From: Juglans regia
Lineage: Eukaryota > Streptophyta > Magnoliopsida > Fagales > Juglandaceae
NCBI RefSeq assembly: GCF_001411555.2
Contig: NC_049903.1
Coordinates: 22,225,098-22,289,097, forward strand
Direction: 5' to 3'
Length of the DNA stretch: 64,000 nt
Below, piece after piece: positions 34,474 to 44,373 of the stretch (its first letter is position 1; each line of letters starts with the position of its first letter). Under the pieces are notes generated by a model. The model ran no database searches. It was given only the letters and a program-made list of their open reading frames with translations, and had not been told where the DNA came from. The translations under genes were made by a program, and so were the position numbers.

Positions 34474-35133
34474 TACAAGGTGCTGCACAGAAGAATGTTA
34501 GTGGTAAAAAAGAAAACCTCACACACTCCCTTACGTGTTTCAACTCGAATAATGACACTCTACTCGTGTTTCACTCTTAATGGCTTTTTCCCGATAATAG
34601 TCTCACACTCTCTTGCCTTTTACCTCAATAGTTTTTCCACTCAAGTTCTTTCAGAACTAAATGAACTCAATCAAGACAAGGCAACCTTGTTTTATCCCAA
34701 CTAGTAATTAGATTCAGGAAACAAGAACAAGAGAAACATGAAGGAATAAAAATGACACGAGAATCAATGAAGTTATACGAATGAAAGAGTAGCAATAAGA
34801 CAAGATACCAACTTGAGTGATGTATGCAGCAGCCCCTTTGATGATAAGGTTCAATCAACAAATTTCTTTCTTTCTCATTGTTGTAACTATGTAGCAACTT
34901 TGAATATGCTACCTTCTCTTCTCTTCAACTTCTTCTTTTTTTTTTCTTTTTTTTTTGAAATTTTCTTTTCTTTTCTTTTCTTTTCCTTTCCTTTCTTTTC
35001 TTTTCTTTTCTTTTCCTTTCCTTTCCTTGCTTTTCTTTTCTTTTCTTTTCTTTTCTCTAATTCATCCACAAATAGCAATATTCAATTGTTAAAACCAACC
35101 AATTGAATTCAAACACACAAACATGGACAATGA
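33408..35133 (-). repeat. Right arm of the 1.7-kb inverted repeat
   Basis: This is the reverse complement of 29732-31437. The spacer between the arms (31438-33407) holds the joint, truncated LTR, PPT and pol remnant. Unlike the left arm, it continues into the PBS and a complete LTR. Confidence 0.85.
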
Positions 35134-35373
35134 AATAGAAAAGAATCAATGGAACGACACTCCAAGCAATTGACAAACTTAGAGATACAGGAAACCCTAG
35201 AATTTTGAAACCCTAGGTGATGCAAATTTCAGCCAAACCCAAAACCTTAAGAATTTCGGCAGCCTACTTTTTATTTCAATTTTTTTTTTTTTTGGCAACC
35301 CTAGAACAATGAAGCCCTAGAATTAAATTTAAGGATACTAAAATTAAAAGATAGAATCAGACCTGATTGGAAA

Positions 35374-35390
35374 CCTTGCTCTGAATACCA
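35374..35390 (-). promoter_or_regulatory. Primer binding site, copy B
   Basis: On the minus strand TGGTATTCAGAGCAAGG lies 2 bp after the LTR end CATATCA. It resembles the initiator-Met tRNA PBS TGGTATCAGAGC with one extra T. The tRNA call is tentative. Confidence 0.6.
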
Positions 35391-35392
35391 AA

Positions 35393-36200
35393 TGATATGA
35401 ACCCGCGGGAAAGGAATCCCTTGAACCCACAGTCAATTTGAAAATATCCCAAGAAAGCCAAAATCAAGTCAATGGATGGAGAACCTAGACCCGATGAGAA
35501 CTCGTTTCAAGAACCTAGATTATATTAAAATCTAGACCCGTTGAAGAACCCGTCTCAAGAACCCAGATTACAAAGGAGGAACGCCACAAAGGTTGTGATT
35601 TACCTTTGATAAGTTCAAAAGTTCAATTAAGAACAAGAGGAGTAAAACTCAACTCACAATGAATAAATTCATCAAATTTCATAAACTTCATAATCTGATT
35701 AGAATGAGGCTACATAGAGTATTTAAAACAAAACCTAATGAAACCCTAGCCAAAATAAACCCCCATCTTCCAAAAGTGCCCCTGGATGAACAGTGCCGCG
35801 GCTACAGTGCCGTGCTACAGTACTTGGCTACAGTAACCCTAACCCTAGTTCAATAAAATAATAACTTTCCCAACCTGCCCTTGCATAGAGGCTCCCTTAA
35901 GTCCTTCTCATAATAAACTCAATTATTCTAAACTAATAAAATAAGTTCTTTAAATGAATTAAATAAGTTGAAACCCTTCAAGAGTCCAAAGCCTTTAAGT
36001 CTTGTCGTTGCCCTCTTCCATAGCTGATCAAATGAATTAAAATTGGATCTTCATCCTTCAAGCCCCATCTTGAATGTTGGGCTCTGGCTAAACTTGTCCC
36101 AAATGGATTACATCAATCCTTGCATTTTCTCATTGATCTTCTTAGCCCATCTGGAAGTTGCAAATGATCTTTAAGACTAGACCCATCTTGGTTCCCATCA
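35393..36200 (-). repeat. 5' LTR of copy B
   Basis: The LTR is 808 bp; on the plus strand TGATATGAACCCGCGGG...GGTTCCCATCA. It has the GC-rich cagtgccgcggctacagtgc block and the accctaaccctagtt motif. It is the complete reference copy for the truncated LTR at 31477. Confidence 0.85.
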
Positions 36201-36960
36201 GATGAGGACACTCAAAAAACCCTAATTTGAGTGGATGCATGTGAGAGTGTTTTGTGTCTAGAGTTTACTCCCTCAGAGCTCATGAACTCCTTTTTACGGC
36301 TACATAGTTCCTTATGCATTCAGACTATACTCATGTGGCCAAACTCTATAGAGAAAGAGATCCCAGTTCAAACTCAAGAGGGAGGCCGCAACCTTCTTCC
36401 CTTTTAAAAACTCGTACTCACATGTATAGCTATGGGTGGATTGATTCTTACCTTGAGATGAAAACCTAGCCCTATCCCGAATGTCCATGTGCAAAAAAAA
36501 GCATGGATCACCTTCTTTACTCAAAATGGTCGTGTGTGTGTGTGTGGATAAGGATGGGCGTATGGCTCTTACCGTGCGTGTTCCTTCCTCTTGGATGGAG
36601 TCAGCACTCGATTAAGTGAAAAAATTGTAGCAAGTGAGTATTTAAGTAAGACTTTTGGCCTCAAAATCACTACAAATACTCACTTACACATCACTTTTTA
36701 CTAAAGTGATAGTCCGAAGTCAATAAGAAAGGATAAAGGGGTAATATGGTCATTTTACACTCAAGAAACCCATTACACCCTTTCACTACACTTAGGATAT
36801 TTTCAGCTGCTCTATTACTCGAATCCTAACTCTATGCGTTGTGCTTTTAGATTCTACATTCTAGAAGGAACCGGATGGAATTGGAGAGAGGATTCAGTTG
36901 AGGACGCGACAAAGGATGGGAAGAGTGACGATAAAAGGCAATGGAAGGGGAATCAGAAGG
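36201..36960 (-). repeat. Probable continuation of X6, then unresolved sequence
   Basis: The cacacac/tgtgtgtg stretch and ctagccctatcccgaatgtc near 36465-36545 match, in reverse, 22545-22580 of the X' LTR. Sequence from about 36850 no longer resembles X. No gene is supported. Confidence 0.45.
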
Positions 36961-37681
36961 TGATATGAACCCGCGGGAAAGGAATCCCTTGAACCCACAG
37001 TCAATTTGAAAACTTCCCAAGAAAGCCAAAATCAAGTCAACGGATGGAGAACCTAGACCCGATGAGAACTCGTTTCAAGAACCTAGATTATATTAAAATC
37101 TAGACCCATTGAAGAACCCGTCTCAAGAACCCAGATTACAAAGGAGGAACGCCACAAAGGTTGTGATTTACCTTTAATAAGTTCAAAAGTTCAATTAAAA
37201 ACAAGAGGAGTAAAACTCAACTCACAATGAATAAATTCATCAAATTTCATAAACTTCATAACCTGATTAGAATGAGGCTACATAGAGCATTTAAAGCAAA
37301 ACCTAATGAAACCCTAGCCAAAATAAACCCCCATCTTCCAAAAGTGCCCCTGGATGAACAGTGCCTAGGCTACAGTGCCGTGCTACAGTAACTCGGCTAC
37401 AGTAACCCTAACCCTAGTTCAATAAACAATAACTTTCCCAACATGCCCTTACATAGGCATAAACCCAATTATTCTAAGCAAATAAAATAGCTCATTGAAA
37501 TTAATTAAATAAATTGAAAGCCTTCAAATGCCAAAAGACTATAAGTCATGTTGTTGCCCTTTCCATAGCTTATGAAATGAATCAAAACCTAATCTTCATC
37601 ATTTAAGCCCTTGAACTTGTATTTGGCCCATCTGGAACTTGCAACATATCTTTAAGACTAGGCCCATCTTGGTTCCCATCA
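36961..37681 (-). mobile_element. Solo CRM LTR with TSD
   Basis: The insertion runs TGATATGAACCCGCGGG...GGTTCCCATCA, 721 bp, with the perfect TSD GAAGG (36956-36960 and 37682-37686). It lies on the minus strand. It is the product of LTR-LTR recombination or an equivalent deletion. Confidence 0.85.
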
Positions 37682-37686
37682 GAAGG

Positions 37687-38315
37687 GGGTCGTGGTTTTT
37701 GGTACGGGAGAAAACGAGGAAAAAGTTTAGGGTTTATTTTCTTTCTGGAGTTTTCTTTAGGAATGTTGTTCATTTTTATTTTGGTTGAACTAGTGAATCT
37801 TGAGATGACGGGGGAATAATTTCTGAACCCTAAGTCAAGGGAAACCGTCGAGCAGTGTTTATTTCTTTATGGGTTTCGATTCCCAGATTGTGGTCATTTG
37901 TTCTTCTTTAAGTTTGTTTATCATTCCCCAATCAAGTCAAGATTTGGGGTTTTTTTTCTCCCTTTTTTGTTCTTTCGTTGATTGAGAGCGCGTTGGATGC
38001 TTGAAAGGTGAAATCCCATTTCTCTAAATGTGTTAACCGAAATTGGGACGATAGGGATTTATTGAGAATATCTTTTATTATTTCCAACATATCCATCATC
38101 CGAATGTTTTACCCTTGATTGGAATAACATTTGAAGAAGACCATGGGATAATGAAATTCTTCAGATTATTCACTGTACGAAGGTTGCCCGAGACTTAGGT
38201 TTATTTTTCCAGATAATTAAATTTCTTGTTTGTCATTTAATCTGCTTGAGTTTGTTCGACACAAGTTTTGTTTTTTTTTTCTTAGTTTCTTTAGTGATTT
38301 GAATTGATAAAAGAA
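37687..38315 (+). other. Unresolved low-copy-looking sequence
   Basis: No LTR, gag or pol motif is visible. T-rich stretches, gggtttcgattcccag and short open stretches recall a plant UTR or intron, but no gene can be named. Its last 100 bp match the window start (1-107). Confidence 0.4.
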
Positions 38316-39128
38316 TGATGGGAACCAAGGTGGGCCTAGTCTTAAAGATATGTTGCAAGTTCCAGATGAGCCAAATACAAGTTCAAGGGCTTAAACGATA
38401 AAGATTATGCTTTGATTAATTTCATAAGCTTTGGAAATGGCAACAACATGACTTATTGGCTTTGGACACTTGAAGGCTTTCAACTTATTTAATTAATTTC
38501 AATGACCTTTTTTATTTGCTTAGAATAATTGGGTTTATGCCTATGTAAGGGTATGTTGGGAAAGTTATTATTTTATTGAACTAGGGTTAGGGTTACTGTA
38601 GCCGAGTTACTGTAGAACCATACTGTAGCCACGGTACTCTTCACTCAGGGGTATTTTTGGAAGATGGGGTTTTATTTTATCTAGGGTTTCATTAGGTTTT
38701 GCTTTAAAAACTCTATGTAGCCTCATTCTAATCAGATTATGAAGTTTATGAAATTTGATGAATTTATTCATTGTGAGTTGAGTGCCGCGCTTGGATGAAC
38801 AGTGCCGCGCTACAGTAACTTGGCTACAGTAACACTAACCCTAATTCAATAAAATAATAACTTCCCAACATGCCCTTGCATAGTCCCCCCTAAGTGTTTC
38901 CCATAATAAACCCAATTATTCGAAACTAATAAAATAAGTGCTTTAAATAAATTAAATAAGTTGAAAGCCTTCAAGTGCCCAAAGCCTTTAAGTCTTGTTG
39001 TTGCCCTTTCCATAGTTCATCAAATGAATCAAAGCTGAATCTTCATCATTTAAGCTCTTGAACTTGTATTTGGCCAATCTTGAACATGCAACATATCTTT
39101 AAAACTAGGCCCACCTTGGTTCCCATCA
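38316..39128. repeat. Fold-back CRM LTR (two LTR pieces head to head)
   Basis: The plus-strand LTR start TGATGGGAACC at 38316 runs to about 38782, past the CTGTAGC block and the TATA-like region. It is followed at 38783 by an inverted LTR piece that runs from tgccgcgcttggatgaac to the reversed start GGTTCCCATCA at 39128. Arms 38316-38653 and 38783-39128 could form a hairpin with a loop of about 130 bp. It replaces the normal 5' LTR of copy C. Confidence 0.8.
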
Positions 39129-39410
39129 TCATGTCATTTTTATTCCTTCATGTTTCTCTTGTTCTTGTTTCCTGGATCTAATTACTAGTTGGGATAATAC
39201 AAAGTTGTATTGTCTTGATTTAGTTCAACTAGTTCTTAAAGAACTTGAGTGGGAAAACTCTTGAGGTAAAAGGCAAGAGAGTGTGAGATTATTATCGAGT
39301 AAAAAGCCAATTCAGAGTTACACACGAGTAGAGTGTCATTATTTGAGTGTAAACACGTAAGGGAGTGTGTGAGGTTTTTCACTAACATTCTTTTTGTGCA
39401 GCACATTATG

Positions 39411-41303
39411 ATGTCTCATAGGAGTGACTCATCACCAAAGGAGATGGTAGATAACACATCCTTTGTGTTGCAAGTCATGCAACAACAGTTTGAGAAGTTG
39501 AACTTTGTATTGGGTGAAGTGAGGGATAGGATGGATCATCAAGATGTGGTAATTAGAAATCTTCATGACAGGAGAGATAGGAGGCGTCCCGAGTTTAGTA
39601 TTGAAAATGGGTATGAGAATGAAGAGTATGGTGATTCTCTTGTTACCAGGCATGCACTCAATACAGAAATTAAGATGGATGATATAGAGCAGAAGAGTGA
39701 GAATATTTTTCATACTAGATGCCACATCAACAACAAGGTATGTAGTATGATCATTGATTTGAGGAGTTGTATTAATTTGGCTAGCACTACTTTAGTTGAG
39801 AAATTGAATTTACGTACCTTGAAACACCCTAGACCATACATGTTGCACTGGTTGAGTGATTGTGGAGAGGTTAGGGTAAATAAGCAAGTGCTAGTTTCTT
39901 TTTCAATTGGAAAATACCAGGATATGGTGCTTTGTGATGTAGTGCCTATACATGCTAGTCATATTTTGTTAGGAAAGCCATGGCAGTTTGATAGGAAGGT
40001 GACTCGGTTAAGGAACATGTATAGTTTTGAAAAGGATGGAAAAACAATCAAACTTGCTCCTTTAACTGCAACACAGGTCCATGGGGATCAATTGAACCTG
40101 GAAAGTGAGGTTGCTCAAAAAAGAAAGAGTGAAAATGAGAATGATCAAAAAAGAAAAAGTGAAAAGGAGATTGAGCAAACAAGTAAGAGTGAAAGTGAGA
40201 ATGAGCTAAAAAGCAAAAGTGAATGTGAGAGTGAATGTAAAATTGAGCTGAAAAGCAAGAGTGAAGGTGAGATTGGGAAGAAAAGAAATAGTGAAACCTC
40301 AAGAAAGAAAGAGAATGAGTTGAAAAACAATTGTAAGACCGAGAGTTCAAAACAAGAGAAGAGTGAAAGAAAAAGAGAGAGTGAAAAGAACAAAGAGAAT
40401 GAGAGGAAAAAAGAGAATGAGGCCAAAACATCAAAAGAAAGAGAGAGTGAAAAAGAAAATAGAGAGGTATTTGAGAGTCAAGAAAAAAGAGTTGAGCCAC
40501 AAAAGGAAAAAGAAAGAGAGATTGCAGAGAGAAATAGAAATACAAAAGTGAGTTTTTATGCTAAGGCAAACTTTTATAATAACGAATTTAACGACTCTTT
40601 GCCTAGTGTTGTTGTTTCTTTGTTGCAGGGATATGAGGTCGTGATTCCTAACATTGTGTTTAGTGGATTGCCACCTATTAGGGAGATAGAGCCCTACATT
40701 GATTTTGTGCCAGGTGCGACAATTCCTAACCGACCTTTCTTGGAAGAACATGAGTTTTTGACACACTTAAAGGGACAAGGTAAGTTGTCGACTAGAATGC
40801 GTGCTAAGCGGGAAGATTGTATTGAGACTTTTCCTCATGTATTCAAATACAAACAAGGTATGGAAAATTTTGTGGTTGATGCTTTTGCAAGAAGGTATGT
40901 CATTGTCTTCATTTTAGATGTAAAATTGTTGAGACTTAAATATGATAAGAACTTGCATGCTAATGATGATGACTGTGCTAGTGTGTATGGAACATGTGGG
41001 AAAGCATCGTTTGGTAAGTTCTATAAACTAGATTGGTACTTGTTTAGAAATAATAGATTTTGTGTACCTACTAGTTTTATGCGTAAGTTGCGTATTTGTG
41101 ATGGACATGGTGGTTTGTTGGGTAACCATGGTGTAAGGAAGACTTTTGTTTTGTTGCATGAACGTTTGTGGGAATATCATTTGCCTTTCAAAGTGTTGCA
41201 TGAACGTTTGTGGAAGTATCAATTGTCATTCCTTGATGTGTTTCATGAACGTTTGTGGGAGTATCATTTGTCATACATTGACCTGTTGCATGAACGTTTG
41301 TGA
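39411..41303 (+). CDS. Fused Gag-N / protease / spacer / RNase H-end open frame (copy C)
   Basis: The start MSHRSDSSPKE (ATG at 39411, with another ATG at 39408) is conserved; the open frame extends upstream to 39333. After about 80 Gag N-terminal residues the capsid is deleted and the frame enters NIFHTRCHINNKVCSMIIDL, then ILLGKPWQFDRKV, a retropepsin fold whose active-site D-S-G is DLRSC. A K/E/S/R spacer of about 150 residues follows, then VVSLLQGYEVV and EIEPYIDFVPGATIPNRP. Next come the RNase H end HESL-type fusion, FVVDAFARRY, the pre-integrase and the first 45-bp repeats. It stops at 41301-41303. No polymerase catalytic region is present, so function, if any, is non-enzymatic. Confidence 0.6.
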   Translation: MSHRSDSSPKEMVDNTSFVLQVMQQQFEKLNFVLGEVRDRMDHQDVVIRNLHDRRDRRRPEFSIENGYENEEYGDSLVTRHALNTEIKMDDIEQKSENIFHTRCHINNKVCSMIIDLRSCINLASTTLVEKLNLRTLKHPRPYMLHWLSDCGEVRVNKQVLVSFSIGKYQDMVLCDVVPIHASHILLGKPWQFDRKVTRLRNMYSFEKDGKTIKLAPLTATQVHGDQLNLESEVAQKRKSENENDQKRKSEKEIEQTSKSESENELKSKSECESECKIELKSKSEGEIGKKRNSETSRKKENELKNNCKTESSKQEKSERKRESEKNKENERKKENEAKTSKERESEKENREVFESQEKRVEPQKEKEREIAERNRNTKVSFYAKANFYNNEFNDSLPSVVVSLLQGYEVVIPNIVFSGLPPIREIEPYIDFVPGATIPNRPFLEEHEFLTHLKGQGKLSTRMRAKREDCIETFPHVFKYKQGMENFVVDAFARRYVIVFILDVKLLRLKYDKNLHANDDDCASVYGTCGKASFGKFYKLDWYLFRNNRFCVPTSFMRKLRICDGHGGLLGNHGVRKTFVLLHERLWEYHLPFKVLHERLWKYQLSFLDVFHERLWEYHLSYIDLLHERL

Positions 41304-41400
41304 GACTATTATTTGCCTTTCATTGAGTTTGCATATATTTGGGGTAGTCATCCTGGTGTCAAGAAAATATTAGACATTTTGCATGAACATTTATATTGGT
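41144..41400 (+). repeat. 45-bp minisatellite in copy C
   Basis: Four to five variants of the [18 protein letters not shown] unit begin after GVRKTFVLLHERLW. A TGA ends the main frame in the fourth unit. The array again precedes the Cys half of the zinc finger. Confidence 0.8.
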
Positions 41401-41842
41401 TTAAGATGAAGAGAGATGTCAATTGTATTTGTGGAAGGTGCATTACATGTAGAAAGGCCAAATCTAAGGTTTTGCCACATTGGTTGCATACGCCCTTACC
41501 TATTCCTAGTGAGTCATGTGTAGACATATCTATGGACTTTGTTTTGGGGCTGCCTAGGAAAGAAAGGAGTAGAAATTCTATTTTTATGGTTATGGATGGA
41601 TTTATAGAGTTTGCATATAACAGGACCATGCATACTACCTCTTTATATTCTCCTTTTGAAATTGTTTATAGACTTAATCTATTTACTCCTTTAGATTTAA
41701 TGTCTTTATCTGTTGACAACAGGAGTAGTTTGGATGGATGTTCTCAAATTCTTGAACAAATTAATGACAATGCATATGAAATCGATGATAATGTTACTAA
41801 CATTTTTCCCTTTGATCCAGGTGGAGATTCGAGGTCGAATCA
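41313..41842 (+). pseudogene. Integrase remnant of copy C
   Basis: The frame opens in the repeat array (PFIEFAYIWGSH), then gives HEHLYWFKMKRDVNCICGRC and ITCRKAK (zinc finger) and VDISMDFVLGLPRKERSRNS. It then jumps from FMVMDGF directly to IEFAYNRTMHTTSLYSPFEI. The core between the first Asp and this point, including the second Asp and the Glu of DDE, is deleted. SSLDGCSQILEQINDNAY shows the same C-terminal deletion as A, B and D. The frame ends at the Ns. Confidence 0.7.
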
Positions 41843-41942
41843 NNNNNNNNNNNNNNNNNNNNNNNNNNNNNNNNNNNNNNNNNNNNNNNNNNNNNNNNNN
41901 NNNNNNNNNNNNNNNNNNNNNNNNNNNNNNNNNNNNNNNNNN
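41843..41942. other. Assembly gap of exactly 100 N
   Basis: One hundred N, the usual placeholder for unknown distance. CRM copy C lies to the left and a G-group LTR to the right; the two may not be adjacent in the genome. Confidence 0.98.
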
Positions 41943-44371
41943 AAAATTTAAAATAAGGTCTGCGGAAGCATTTATTAAAAAAAAATACAGAAGTCTTATG
42001 TGCTTATCAAATAATTTATTTAAACCATAGAAATAATCATAGCAAAATCTGTCTAGGCCTCAGCCTTGCCTCCCGGAGTCAAGTCCTGTCCTGCAGTCTC
42101 AACTTCATAAATGTCATCACCTGGGAGGGGTTTAAAAACATGGAAACAAACTAAAATGAGTCGAATACTCAATAAGCAACACATCATACAGTAAACATAA
42201 TAAACATAAGGTGTCTTGAAAAGTGTGCATATTCATAAATACATGCATAAAAATCATGAGCATGAACATTAACTTATATTTCACTTATCATAGGCCGCTA
42301 ACGCTGACCCCGTGAGTTAGGCTAATGAATCTACAAAGATTCCTATCACTCACAAAATGCCGGGTTGTGGAATCCATACATAAAGAAGACAATACTGGGT
42401 GCACTACCAGCATGCACGACCTGGCAATGCAATATGCCCATAACATAGGTACCGTTTTCATATCATAACATAGGCCGTTACATATTTTATCAAATCATAC
42501 TTGCATACTTGTCATTTCATAGATTTCAAAGAAATCACATACATACTTGTTATATCGCATCATAGATTTCAAACAAAATCGCATTCTTTCATAAACGTCG
42601 TGATACATGTTTCATCGTATAAAATCATGATTTTTCATAAATATTTTATGAAATAACTCTCTCATAAAATCATGCATTTCCTAAATAATTTTATGAATAA
42701 TCTTTCACATAAAATCATGCATTTTATAAATAATTTTATGAATAATCTTCACATAAAATCATGCATTTCATAAATAATTTCATGAATAATATTTCACATA
42801 AAATCATGACTTTTTCATAATTTTATCATGTTTTGGGTACGTAAAAAGGGGTTTCCAATAAAGGGCATACATGCATAATATCTTTTATAAAAAGACAAAC
42901 AGCTCACTGTACATACGCGTAAGGATATGATCATGCTACTTACCTTGCAACGCTAAACCACTATTTCTGGCACGTAATCGGTCGCCTATAAAAATAAACA
43001 CGTATTTTGCATAAATTTTAATTAAACAAGAGATTTTATTGGAAATCTAAACTATAAAAAAAATATCCTATATTTTCTAAACCTAAAATTCTAATTAATC
43101 TAAACTGATAATCTTTATAACAAAAGATTTAAAACCCGGCCCGTAAATAAGAGTCCACGTAAAACTAAAATTAAAGCTCAATATAAACTATTAGTTCAAT
43201 ACGTTGCTATTTGGTTTAAAACTAAGGGACAAATATGTAATTTAAAAATAAAAGAAACTACCCTACAGTAATTGAAGCCGACAGAAACAAAACTCATTCC
43301 AACATGAAGACAAGTATTATCACGGAGGGAAAACTAAGCCGTGCGATATCCTTACCAAGAGAGGAAGCACGCGACAAAGCGGGGGCTGAGGAGAGGGTGG
43401 TGAGAGCGGCGGCAAAGCTCTGAGAGAGAGAGAGAGGAGACGAAAAGTGAGAGAGAGAGAGTTTACGGGATGAACTACATGCCGTGAGTGATAGAGGGAG
43501 AACAGAGAGTGAGAATCACGGCGTGAGGGAGATGGACTGACTTACGTGTGGAGGTCCGGGGCGTAGAGTAACCCAGCTGCGGCCGAAAGGTGTGGACGCT
43601 TCCGACGAGGAGAGACGGTTGCAAAGGTGGAGGCTTGGCTCTACAGTGGCTCCGAAAACACTCTGTTTTGAGGGCCAAAAACAGAGGAGGCTGGTTGATG
43701 GCTTACCAAGGCGAGGACGACGAACTTGGAGTGGCGTGCAGCGTCAGGCGACGCTCTCAGTGCGGGCAGAGATGACGAGGGGGAGGCTGACTGGTTTGCG
43801 TGGTTAAGGGGTCGTAACACAGAGGCAGCGGTGGGGCTACGTGGGGTTCACAGTTTACCAACGGGCTGGGCGGTGGCTAACAGACGGAGGCTTTTGCTGG
43901 GCTACGGCTTCGCGTGGGTGGGCAGCGGCGAGGGCTCGTTGTCTGGGTTTGCTTGGGGATAACGTGAGTTTGCTGTGTTTAAAGGGGCTGAGTGAAGTTG
44001 TTCACGCTGGAAAGAATTTGGCTCCGGATGGACGAAAAGAGGCTAGCTCTATATATAGACCAAAAAAAAAAACCCTAGTGACGAAGGAGAAGAAACGTAC
44101 GTGCATGGAAGTGGATTAAATTTTGTGAGTGTTTGAATTTTAAAGAATTGAAAACCGGTAGCTAGGAGTTTGACTACGAAGAGGAAAAAGAATAGGAATA
44201 ATGTGTGGACTCTAACACACGCGCTTGGAATAAAAGCTAAAAATAAAATAAAATAATAATAATGGAGACTTAACTCTAATAATAAAAAAAAAATCATCTG
44301 ATAATTCGCTTTAACTTATTAAAAGAATTTTATCTGTAATTTATTCCTAAATATAAGATCGGGTCGTTACA
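41943..44371 (-). repeat. G-group LTR, left end lost in the gap
   Basis: From 41943 the sequence follows 18715-19650 of the G LTR (gcggaagca-ttattaaaa, then tctgtctaggcct). It continues for over 1 kb of sequence deleted there and ends GATCGGGTCGTTACA at 44371. A more GC-rich, GAGAG-rich part at 43370-44000 may be the promoter/leader region, and gives open frames without family motifs. It reads as minus strand, starting TGTAACGACCC. No element interior is attached on the right. Confidence 0.75.
42610..42830 (-). repeat. Tandem units of about 47 bp in the G LTR
   Basis: Four to five units share the core acataaaatcatgcattt and taaataattttatgaat. The same array type is at 19430-19650. Confidence 0.8.
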
Positions 44372-44373
44372 AA

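Larger units (their letters stand above)
29732..36200 (-). mobile_element. CRM-like element, copy B, with a large inverted duplication
   Basis: From the right: 5' LTR (35393-36200), PBS, leader, intact gag (34473-33244), pol remnant (33235-31915), PPT and a truncated 3' LTR (31477-31900), all on the minus strand. To the left lies an inverted second copy of leader plus gag (29732-31437) on the plus strand, ending abruptly in the Gag tail. Left and right flanks both look like LTR X6, but no TSD exists and the left edge is not an LTR end. The arms are almost identical, so the rearrangement is young. Confidence 0.75.
39129..41842 (+). mobile_element. CRM-like element, copy C, running into the assembly gap
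   Basis: It starts inside the leader (tcatgtcatttttattcctt), lacking PBS and GAAAA tract. It carries a long open frame (Gag N-terminus, protease, spacer, RNase H end) and integrase pieces, and reaches ggtggagattcgaggtcgaa, just before the expected PPT, where the Ns begin. The 3' LTR is therefore unseen or missing. It is the same structural subtype as copy A. Confidence 0.75.

Noticed and set aside
40048..40766. Minus-strand open frames rich in Ser, Phe and Leu
   Set aside because: They are the antisense of the Lys/Glu-rich spacer of copy C; the same shadows lie opposite the spacers of A, B and D.
42610..42830. Regular repeats as a CRISPR array
   Set aside because: Tandem units with no unique spacers, inside a plant LTR.
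43475..44119. Open frames in a GC-richer segment, considered as a host gene
   Set aside because: They overlap in several frames, have no motif and fall inside the G LTR.
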